Source of the DNA: Cyanobacteriota bacterium erpe_2018_sw_21hr_WHONDRS-SW48-000092_B_bin.40
GTDB lineage: Bacteria; Cyanobacteriota; Vampirovibrionia; Obscuribacterales; Obscuribacteraceae
Length of the DNA: 46,660 nucleotides
NCBI GenBank assembly: GCA_030917395.1
Contig: JAUPUU010000501.1
Span: 1-46,660 of the forward strand
Reading direction: 5' to 3'
The translations under genes and the position numbers were made by a program. This document shows positions 28,257 through 34,804 of this stretch, in pieces; the first letter of the stretch is position 1; the number at the start of each line of letters is the position of its first letter. The notes below the pieces were generated by a model that was not told the DNA's origin, searched no databases, and was given only the letters and a program-made list of their open reading frames with translations.

Positions 28257-28948
28257 TTTATCGATTCTTCCCATTGCTCTAACTCGCTGCGGTTAATTAA
28301 GCCCCGGCGAAAGGCTATGTTTAGCGCGCGGCAGCGGTGGTTATATTCATCTTCTTCGGTGGCACCTTTTAGGGCGATACCAAGTTTGCCGTATAAACAC
28401 TTCAGCCTCGCTTGTACAGCCTTGTCTGTGATGTAAAGCCTTCGTCCGATCGCTTTGTCAGTGAAACCCATGGCGATGCCGCCCAGCACCTCAAATTCTG
28501 ATTCGGTAAGGGCCGTGGCACTGCTTTCGCTGCGGCGTATAATGCGCTGGATGCGAGGATGTATCCAGCAGTCTCCTCCTAGAACTGCGTTTGCCGCATC
28601 TATCACTTGCTGGTCTGTCGAGTCTTTAAGCACATAACCAAAGGCTCCATCTGATGGTGCGAGTTTCCATAGCTTGCGCACAAAGACTTCGTCAGAGTGA
28701 TTTGAGAGCATAATCACTGGGGTCTTTGGGTGACTGTTCAGTATGCTCTCGGCTGCTTTGATGCCTGACATTACTGGCATTTCTATGTCGAGAAATACCA
28801 AGCCTGGATTTTTTTGATTGACTAAGTCGATGGCTTCTTGACCATTGCTGGCCTCAAGAACATTGGTGTCTGGGCCGAGGCTTGTCTTCAGTAATTCTTT
28901 TAGCCAAAGCCTTTCGCGTTCCTGGTCATCGGCAATGACAATGGTCAT
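28253..28948 (-). CDS. NarL/FixJ-type response regulator
   Basis: Starting at the ATG at 28948 (AGGTG 6 bases upstream; a GTG three codons earlier is weaker) the protein has 231 residues. The receiver domain has the acidic pair in VIADDQ, phospho-acceptor Asp54 in VFLDIEMPVMSG, a Ser/Thr switch in IMLSNH and the conserved Lys in VLKDST. The C-terminal LuxR-type HTH reads LTESEFEVLGGIAMGFTDKA with a typical recognition helix after it, plus a 30-residue extension. It is the last gene after the kinase and GTPase genes on the same strand, 54 bases beyond the GTPase gene, so these probably form one operon. Confidence 0.93.
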   Translation of the reverse strand: MTIVIADDQERERLWLKELLKTSLGPDTNVLEASNGQEAIDLVNQKNPGLVFLDIEMPVMSGIKAAESILNSHPKTPVIMLSNHSDEVFVRKLWKLAPSDGAFGYVLKDSTDQQVIDAANAVLGGDCWIHPRIQRIIRRSESSATALTESEFEVLGGIAMGFTDKAIGRRLYITDKAVQARLKCLYGKLGIALKGATEEDEYNHRCRALNIAFRRGLINRSELEQWEESIN

Positions 28949-29002
28949 TTCTAGCACCTGTTTTCGACCTTTCAGCCCGTTGTGTTATTTATCTTACTGT
29001 CA

Positions 29003-29581
29003 TTATTGTAGTCGGTTCAAGACTTGGCGGCAGACCGCTTTTAGGGTGGAGAATACGCCACTACCTTGAGAAGCCACGGCTTCGAAGCTTGGTACGTCAA
29101 AGACATTACATTTCTTTTCCATTCGCTCAATTGCCATTGCCGTCGATAAATCTCTTTTGTTGTATTGCAGCACCAATGGCATTTTGTCTATGGTCAAGCC
29201 GTAAGCGGCGAGATTTTCTAGCATGTTTTCCTGCGATTCAATGTTCTCCTGCTCTTTCATAACGTCTGAGTCGGCCACAAAAATTATGCCATCGGCTCCA
29301 TTGAGAATTAGCTTTCTACTAGCGTTATATTCGACCTGGCCTGGCACCGTATATAGTGAAAGTCTTACGGAGAAATCACGTACTTTGCCCAAGTTTAGGG
29401 GCATGAAGTCAAAAAACAGGGTGCGTTCTGTTTCTGTCGCTAGGCTGATTAGATCGCCTCTGGTAATAGGCGAGACCTGGCTATAGATATATTTGAGATT
29501 AGTTGTTTTGCCGCCAAGGCCAGTACCATAGTAGACAATCTTGATATTTATTTCTTTAGTCTGTAAGTTGATAATTGACAT
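29003..29581 (-). CDS. MglA-like small Ras-family GTPase
   Basis: From the start at 29581 (MSIINLQ) the protein has 192 residues, close to the 195 of Myxococcus MglA; a longer frame adds 23 residues without support. The P-loop is GTGLGGKTT (residues 19-27), the switch II region is LYTVPGQVEYNASRKLILNG, which is the MglA signature, and the base motif is NKRD. MglA sets the leading pole in gliding and twitching cells, controlled by an MglB GAP. No mglB is adjacent. It lies between a histidine kinase and a response regulator on the same strand, which suggests this GTPase works with, or under, that two-component system. Confidence 0.92.
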   Translation of the reverse strand: MSIINLQTKEINIKIVYYGTGLGGKTTNLKYIYSQVSPITRGDLISLATETERTLFFDFMPLNLGKVRDFSVRLSLYTVPGQVEYNASRKLILNGADGIIFVADSDVMKEQENIESQENMLENLAAYGLTIDKMPLVLQYNKRDLSTAMAIERMEKKCNVFDVPSFEAVASQGSGVFSTLKAVCRQVLNRLQ

Positions 29582-29709
29582 AGTCATACCCATCTGTAAA
29601 CGGCCTCTGCTATTGGTATCTTTCCAAACATTGCAGCCGGCCGTAATCACGGGATGCTCAATCAGTGCATAGTGATCACCCTAATTCGATTCGATTGGTG
29701 GCAAAACAC

Positions 29710-31227
29710 TTATAGATTTGGCAGCTTGATGGTTAAGAGCGTTCCGCTTTGATATGAGATAGACTTCTGCCAGGTGGCAGTGCCCGCCATTGCTTTGGCC
29801 CGCTCTTTGATATTCTTTAAGCCGCGATGCGTGTGGTTCTTCTCTTCGTTGAAGCCCACTCCATCATCTTCTATGCAGATGACTAAGTGCTCTCTTTCTG
29901 GTTCCAGCAGTACTGTAATATTTTTTGCTTCCGCATGCTTTTCTATGTTATTGAGTGCTTCTTGAACAATGCGGTGCACAACCAATTTCATATTGGTATC
30001 AAGCTTGATATTGGCTGTACTCTTCCCCGCTATCAAGTTTGGTTTTATTAGAGTCGATCTGTGAAATTTGTTGATTAGTAGCTTGATCATGGAGATAAGG
30101 TTGAGATTGTCCAACTGTCGCGGATAGGTTTCGCTTACGACTGCATCAACCAATTGCATGGCAGTGTCTAGACTGGCTTTCGCTGCTTTGCTGCGGGTGC
30201 TGTTAGATAAGTTCTCAGTTAGCAACTCTACTTTTCTAAAGCCCGGCGATACTGCTCGTTCGATTTCAGATAAGAGTCTTTTGCGCTCAAGGGCAATTGT
30301 CATAGGCTCCCAGAAATTTGAATTTTTCTCTAAGAGATCAATCCATTCGCTCTGTGCTGTTGCCATAATTTGTTCGAGTTCTTGCAGTCTGATGCGGCTG
30401 AGATTGTCAATTTGACTACTCCGCTCTATGTGCTCGATAGTTGCATTGGGAGTAGCTGATTTGAACTTGTGAGCAGAGAGAACGAGGAAGCGACTTGCTT
30501 CTTGCTTGCTCCAAGTTGTAAATTGTAGTTCAGCTCCAGCCAGGCTGCACCAGGTAAAGAAGGCGTCAAGCTCCGGCTCCGGCATCGAGTGCAGTAATCT
30601 CTTTGCTACCGAATAGTCTTTGCTCTCGACTCCTAGACCAAGTCGAATTGTGCCGTTCGTGCCCTGATAGCGCACCAGCAGGTTGCTTTTGCCCCGATCA
30701 TCCTCGGCGAAGTATTTCAAGACTAATTGCAGAGCGCGATAGAGTGCCAATTGTTGCAGGCTAGAGAGGCTGCACGTCTCGTTCTCTTCCCTGCAATTAA
30801 TTGTAGTTCTATAGTATCGAGAGTATCGCTGGCACAAATTTTGTACCGCAGAACTAAGGCCAAGCTCTTCGAGGTCTACTGGATGTAATTCAGCTAGTAG
30901 GTCACGCAGAGTTTCGTTGAGGTCATGCAGGGCAGACACTATATGTTTTGTTTCTGTGTCCTTTTCTAGGCCTTTTTCTTTTGATTGTAAGGTACGCACT
31001 AGTCTGCTCAAATGCGGCAGAACTTCGTCATGAAGTTCTTTGGCCACTCGACGACGCTCCTGTTCTATGAGTTTGAAATCTGTTTCGTATTTGTGTGCTC
31101 GTGCTTGGTCTGACCAAGCCATTGTGCGCTCTAAAATTTGCAAACTCAGGGCCGTCAGTCCTGGCTGGTTGACCGCTTCGGCGTTTTTAGCGACAGTGAG
31201 CGCTGTTGTGGGAGTTAGATTTAGCAA
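29710..31227 (-). CDS. Cytoplasmic histidine kinase made of two kinase-like halves
   Basis: The 505-residue protein has no membrane segment. Residues 55-140 are a HisKA_3-type dimerisation domain with phospho-acceptor His66 (ERRRVAKELHDEV). Residues 150-255 occupy the ATPase position but lack the N box (Leu168/Tyr172 where Glu/Asn belong) and any DxGxG. Residues 313-392 repeat the dimerisation domain, with Glu323-Arg324 replacing His-Asp. Residues 410-505 form a complete HATPase_c: QEALNNIEKHA and DDGVGF. So His and ATP site are in different copies. The start is a TTG with AGGTGA 12 bases away; it is uncertain. First gene of the kinase-GTPase-regulator group. Confidence 0.9.
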   Translation of the reverse strand: MLNLTPTTALTVAKNAEAVNQPGLTALSLQILERTMAWSDQARAHKYETDFKLIEQERRRVAKELHDEVLPHLSRLVRTLQSKEKGLEKDTETKHIVSALHDLNETLRDLLAELHPVDLEELGLSSAVQNLCQRYSRYYRTTINCREENETCSLSSLQQLALYRALQLVLKYFAEDDRGKSNLLVRYQGTNGTIRLGLGVESKDYSVAKRLLHSMPEPELDAFFTWCSLAGAELQFTTWSKQEASRFLVLSAHKFKSATPNATIEHIERSSQIDNLSRIRLQELEQIMATAQSEWIDLLEKNSNFWEPMTIALERKRLLSEIERAVSPGFRKVELLTENLSNSTRSKAAKASLDTAMQLVDAVVSETYPRQLDNLNLISMIKLLINKFHRSTLIKPNLIAGKSTANIKLDTNMKLVVHRIVQEALNNIEKHAEAKNITVLLEPEREHLVICIEDDGVGFNEEKNHTHRGLKNIKERAKAMAGTATWQKSISYQSGTLLTIKLPNL

Positions 31228-31339
31228 AACTGATGAATTTCACCTCGCTTACTTCACCGTATCACTCCGGCAGCCAGCTTAGAGCAGCTGACCGCTATTG
31301 TCCTACAGATTATTAAGCGTTGAAATTAGAGGTCGCCTA

Positions 31340-31368
31340 CTCTCAACTTAGGCATTACCCTAAGAGAG
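31340..31368 (-). promoter_or_regulatory. Hairpin in the leader of the histidine kinase gene
   Basis: CTTAGG and CCTAAG form a 6-bp stem extended by CTCT/AGAG. It lies between the DUF4239 gene and the kinase gene, just upstream of the duplicated 58-nt element in plus-strand terms. It may end the DUF4239 transcript or belong to the kinase leader. There is no T tract on the minus strand after it. Confidence 0.35.
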
Positions 31369-31386
31369 TGAGATTTGGATGACAGA

Positions 31387-31444
31387 AACGGCCAGATCTC
31401 CTGAAAGTCAACCCTTAAGAAAGTTATGCTTGGGATCGGCCGTT
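31387..31444 (-). repeat. 58-nt structured element, copy A
   Basis: AACGGCC and GGCCGTT close the hairpin, with a second helix from positions 9-14 against 46-51 and a conserved loop region holding CAACCCTTAAGAA. Copy B at 32391-32448 is 50/58 identical and the differences keep the pairing. On the minus strand it sits 160 bases before the kinase start. Probably a cis-acting RNA leader or a dispersed palindromic repeat. I know no Rfam family it matches. Confidence 0.7.
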
Positions 31445-31481
31445 GGCCCAGACCATCACCGTCCTCAGTGTTGATCTAAAT

Positions 31482-31519
31482 TGCCGAAGAATCAATCTTG
31501 GGATATATGCAAGTCGGCA
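31482..31519 (-). repeat. Second conserved hairpin, copy A
   Basis: TGCCGA and TCGGCA close a 6-bp stem around a 22-nt core at 31491-31512 that recurs with 20/22 identity at 32586-32607. On the minus strand it precedes the 58-nt element, as in copy B. It lies entirely between the DUF4239 stop and the element. Confidence 0.6.
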
Positions 31520-31525
31520 GAATGT

Positions 31526-32299
31526 CTATGGCGGGCCCAGTTGCTTGTGTAAGTCAATCATTGGCTGTTGGCTTGCTTTGATTAGACCTTCATGGGGCCT
31601 ATCTAGATCTGTCACTAGCATCATAACCAGAGCAAAGGTGACAATTAAGACAACCGTTTGGGCCCAGCTTCTGTTTTCTGTCATGCCGAAGTAGAAGCCC
31701 ACGCTGAGCATGGCCAAGGCTGACACCGCAAACAAGACTAGCCAAACTGATAGCGGAACGCGAAAGTGCAGCCCCAGGGTGATGCGTTTAGAGTGCATGT
31801 CGATAACTTCGTTCAAAGTGCTGACATAAAGCCCCGATATTGGTGTTGGATGCTCTTTTGCCAGTTTTGTCGCGCCGGTCCAGAGCTCATTTTGTATTTC
31901 CTGTGAGCGGGCAATGACCTTTTGAAACTCCGGTGTGGGTAGAATTCCATCTACACGCAGTTGTACGTACTCGCGCAGAAGTTTTCTGGCAGTATCTCTT
32001 GCTTGATTGTCCATGAAATCAGTACGTAAATAAGTGGTGCCGATGGCATTGGCTTCATTTAGAACAGCTTCTCTTCTATCGTCATAGCGATTAATGGCAA
32101 CATTAAAGGTGAAGCCCAGCATGAAGGTCAGTAGGCCAAGAATAGCTGCCACGACTGTGCCGAGCGGTGCCTCTGGCTTCTTAAGGTCTAACTTGCTGCG
32201 ATGGGAGCCGACTCTGTAGCCGCATTCGGCCCAGAAAAGCGAGAATAATAGAACTAGGGAGAAAAATACCCAGAGGGGTAAGTGGTCGACTGAGTGCAT
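31526..32299 (-). CDS. DUF4239 membrane protein
   Basis: The 257-residue protein starts at the ATG at 32299 with AAGGA 6 bases upstream. It has two membrane segments near the N-terminus (LPLWVFFSLVLLFSLFWAE and GTVVAAILGLLTFMLGFTF) and two near residues 185-230 (VWLVLFAVSALAMLSVGFYF, QTVVLIVTFALVMMLV). The signature FNVAINRYDDRREAVLNEAN is typical of DUF4239, the bestrophin-like domain. Possible anion channel; this is inferred from the family name only. Copies A and B of the structured elements flank it, B in its leader and A beyond its stop. Confidence 0.9.
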   Translation of the reverse strand: MHSVDHLPLWVFFSLVLLFSLFWAECGYRVGSHRSKLDLKKPEAPLGTVVAAILGLLTFMLGFTFNVAINRYDDRREAVLNEANAIGTTYLRTDFMDNQARDTARKLLREYVQLRVDGILPTPEFQKVIARSQEIQNELWTGATKLAKEHPTPISGLYVSTLNEVIDMHSKRITLGLHFRVPLSVWLVLFAVSALAMLSVGFYFGMTENRSWAQTVVLIVTFALVMMLVTDLDRPHEGLIKASQQPMIDLHKQLGPP

Positions 32300-32390
32300 C
32301 AACTTCCTTCTGCGAGTAATTGCACCTTCTATACCCGGTTAGTCACTGAATTTATTAAATGGAAATTGCCGCAAAGTCTTAGAATACAGA

Positions 32391-32448
32391 AACGGCCAGT
32401 TCCTCTGAAAATCAACCCTTAAGAAGGTTATGCTTAGGAATGGCCGTT
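32391..32448 (-). repeat. 58-nt structured element, copy B
   Basis: AACGGCCA and TGGCCGTT close an 8-bp stem, then TTCCT pairs with AGGAA. An inner AACC/GGTT stem around CTTAAGAA is possible in this copy. On the minus strand it lies 92 bases before the DUF4239 start. Same length and orientation as copy A. Confidence 0.7.
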
Positions 32449-32577
32449 TGAGAAGCTTTTATTGGTTTCTTTAACCAATTTTGTTTTCATTTATTCTGGT
32501 ATTCTCCTTTTCCTTGCATCTTCATTCTAGTCCTTCGCTGCTGCCGCACCATCATCCGCAATAGCGATCTATTTTTG

Positions 32578-32612
32578 CGAAAAGATCAGTCTTGGGATAG
32601 ATGCAAATTCGA
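32578..32612 (-). repeat. Second conserved hairpin, copy B
   Basis: CGAA and TTCG close a short stem around the same 22-nt core (contains CTTGGGATAGATGCAA) as copy A. The closing bases differ from copy A but still pair. Confidence 0.5.
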
Positions 32613-32832
32613 GGGGGCCTTAACAAACTATTGCCTTTTTCAAAAAAGAAGGTAATGTAGAGTCATGAGACATTAACTGACTACCAATGGTCTGCGACAA
32701 CTTGCCCTACGGGCTCGGCGCACGCTGTTGGTTTTTTTGTGCCCATTTTCGCAAGAGATGGCGCTATTTTCGTTTCTGAGCAAATTGATTTTTGCTTTTA
32801 AGGAAAGAGTTTTGTCTTGGATAAAGAACAGC

Positions 32833-32847
32833 TTGGCGCTTCGCCAA
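32833..32847 (+). promoter_or_regulatory. Hairpin directly before the MATE ribosome binding site
   Basis: TTGGCG and CGCCAA pair around the loop CTT, ending at the base before the Shine-Dalgarno AGAGGA (32848-32853) of the MATE gene. It could affect ribosome access; no riboswitch family is recognised. Confidence 0.45.
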
Positions 32848-32857
32848 AGAGGAACAT

Positions 32858-34297
32858 ATGAACGCACATATAAGTGAATTCGACATGGAAGTCGATGTAG
32901 ATGTTGGTTTGGACGAGAACACTGTAGTTGAAAAATTGCCAAACCCTGGCGGTGAAGCTATCACTAGGGGCTCGCTTTGGCTGGCAATCTGGACCTTGTC
33001 GTGGCCATTATTTTTAAATATGGTGACGATTGCATTCGCCAGTTTTGCTGATATCTGGGTGGCCGGTAAACTCGGCTCTCAAGCTCAGGCTGCTGTCGGT
33101 GTCAGTGGGCAAATTTCAATTTTCATGATACTGCTAGCAGTGGCTCTATCTTCAGGTACGAACGCGCTGGTTAGCCGCTTCTGGGGTGAAGGTGACAAAG
33201 AAAAGACAGTTGTGGCTGCTCGGCAAGCACTATTGTTTTCAGTTATCTTTGGCATCTGCTCAGCGGGTCTAGGGCTGATTTTGTGTCGGCCGCTTTTGCA
33301 CCTACTTGGTGCAGCACCAGATGTGGAGAAACTCGGTTGGGACTATCTGAAATTTGATTTGTTGGCTCAACTGCCGTTTACGGTTCTATGGGTAAGCAAT
33401 TCTATTTTTCGGGCGCGTGGTAATACCAGAGTGCCGATGATAGTTATGGTGCTAATTACAGCTCAGGTCATCGCATTAGACTATCTTTTGTGCATCAAGC
33501 CATTTCATTTAGGTGTGGCTGGAATCGGCATGTCGTGGGGCATCGCTAGTATTCTTGGCCTGACACTTTCTCTTGTTCTTTTGAAGCGTTCAGATTTAGG
33601 TGAGTGCTTAGATTTGAGAAAGATGATTAGCGAGGCATCGATAGATTGGTTTAAGCGACTGATGAAGATTGGCATTCCAGCATGCGTGCAAGATTTAGCT
33701 TGGGTAGGCGGAAACGGCGTGCTCTTGGTTATATTCGCGCACACCATGCATCCGACTGCTACTGAAGCTGCATGGGGAATTGGCTGGCGTTTAGAAGAGA
33801 TGCTTGGTGGTTTTCCCGTCTATGCTTTGAGCATGGCTGTAGCGACTATCGTTGGTCAGAACCTTGGTGCTAAACAGCCAGATAGAGCGGCATTAGCTGG
33901 GTGGCAGGTCGCCTTTGTTGGTGCTGGGCTCAATGCAATTATCGCCATGGTGCTCTTCTTTGGTGCTAGACAGCTGGCTTCGGCCATGACTAGCGATCCA
34001 TTGGTGCTTGAATATACAGTGCAGTATCTTCAAGTAGTTGGGCTGGCTCAACCATTTGTGGCTATCTGGCTCATTCTCATGGGTGCTATGAACGGTGCAG
34101 GCTATACCAAGTGGCCGATGTGGGCATCTGTTATATGCTTGGCTCTAATCCGTCTACCTCTGGCCTGGTTGCTCACCATAACCTTTGGCATGGGGCCGAT
34201 TGGTTGCTGGTACGCTGTGGCTATTCCAGCGGTGCTGCTGGGTCTACTCATGCTCTGGCAGTTCAAAGTGGGAACATGGAAGTTGCAGCAAGTCTAA
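32858..34297 (+). CDS. MATE-family multidrug/sodium antiporter
   Basis: The 479-residue protein starts at an ATG with AGAGGA 4 bases upstream. After about 45 polar residues come twelve hydrophobic segments in two halves of six, as in MATE transporters. Typical sequences are WPLFLNMVTIAFASFADIWV, GVSGQISIFMILLAVALSSG and VATIVGQNLGAKQPDRA in the second half. These use Na+ or H+ gradients to export cationic compounds. Subfamily and substrate cannot be told. It stands alone between intergenic regions of over 500 bases on both sides. Confidence 0.95.
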   Translation: MNAHISEFDMEVDVDVGLDENTVVEKLPNPGGEAITRGSLWLAIWTLSWPLFLNMVTIAFASFADIWVAGKLGSQAQAAVGVSGQISIFMILLAVALSSGTNALVSRFWGEGDKEKTVVAARQALLFSVIFGICSAGLGLILCRPLLHLLGAAPDVEKLGWDYLKFDLLAQLPFTVLWVSNSIFRARGNTRVPMIVMVLITAQVIALDYLLCIKPFHLGVAGIGMSWGIASILGLTLSLVLLKRSDLGECLDLRKMISEASIDWFKRLMKIGIPACVQDLAWVGGNGVLLVIFAHTMHPTATEAAWGIGWRLEEMLGGFPVYALSMAVATIVGQNLGAKQPDRAALAGWQVAFVGAGLNAIIAMVLFFGARQLASAMTSDPLVLEYTVQYLQVVGLAQPFVAIWLILMGAMNGAGYTKWPMWASVICLALIRLPLAWLLTITFGMGPIGCWYAVAIPAVLLGLLMLWQFKVGTWKLQQV

Positions 34298-34321
34298 CTA
34301 GCTTCAATTGAGCCTATCGTT

Positions 34322-34359
34322 GTCGTTGGCCCGGTCTCAATCGCAGATCGGACCACGAC
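34322..34359 (+). terminator. Long imperfect hairpin after the MATE gene
   Basis: GTCGT pairs with ACGAC and, after a bulged T, GGCCCGGTC pairs with GATCGGACC with one mismatch: about 13 pairs and a 9-base loop. No T tract follows, so it is not a standard intrinsic terminator. It ends 10 bases before the promoter of the next gene. Confidence 0.4.
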
Positions 34360-34368
34360 GGCCGGGGC

Positions 34369-34397
34369 TTGACAAGTTTGTAGTTTGGTACTACATT
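34369..34397 (+). promoter_or_regulatory. Sigma70-type promoter for the VIT/vWA gene
   Basis: A perfect TTGACA (34369-34374) is followed after 17 bases by TACATT (34392-34397). Start of transcription is expected near 34404, which gives a leader of about 400 bases before the chosen start codon. Confidence 0.6.
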
Positions 34398-34804
34398 TGA
34401 CGAGTCAGAAACTTATTCTGATTGTTCGCAACTTACTAGTCCGAAAATAAATACGGTTTGCTCGTCGAGCGTTACAGCTTGGTATTTAGTGCTTTGCTCT
34501 GAATCCATGCTATTCGCCAATGGCATTATTATGATGCTTTGGCTTGTGGTAATAAGCTGTTTTGATTGCTTCTTCTAGCTTTCATGCTCTGCTGTGCTTT
34601 CCGGTTCAGCTCTGCCTACATGCTAGTCATGTCGGCTGTGTTGAATGTACTCTTACTACTATTTCTACAACTATTTCTACAACTATTTCTACTATTAGCG
34701 TGTTGAGCGCAGTGGTACTTCATCGGCTTTTTCGCCTTCGCGTCAGCGTCGGCGTTATCTATTCGATGTGGTGCTTCGGTGCTGCAGCGCTTGAGGATAT
34801 TGTC
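34398..34804 (+). other. Long leader of the VIT/vWA gene with a 12-bp tandem repeat
   Basis: This stretch of about 400 bases is open in the gene's frame from 34562, but its translation is low quality (a TTISTTISTTIS run). The run comes from three 12-bp tandem units of ACTATTTCTACA at 34658-34693. I treat it as untranslated leader because a good ribosome binding site sits just before 34805. Confidence 0.5.

Larger units (their letters stand above)
32300..32857. other. 558-base intergenic region between DUF4239 and MATE genes
   Basis: It holds copy B of the 58-nt hairpin (32391-32448), copy B of the second hairpin (core 32586-32607), a hairpin at 32631-32657 (ATTGCCTT/AAGGTAAT with an A/T-rich centre) and the MATE leader hairpin. 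Both divergent promoters must lie here. No gene is visible between. Confidence 0.7.

Noticed and set aside
31387..32448. Integron attC sites or IS200/IS605 ends as explanation of the 58-nt repeats
   Set aside because: The attC core pattern GTTRRRY is not met and no transposase or integrase gene lies between; the enclosed gene is an ordinary DUF4239 membrane protein.
34562..34804. 81-residue extension of the VIT/vWA protein
   Set aside because: Repeat-derived, low-quality sequence without ribosome binding site; a better start lies at 34805.
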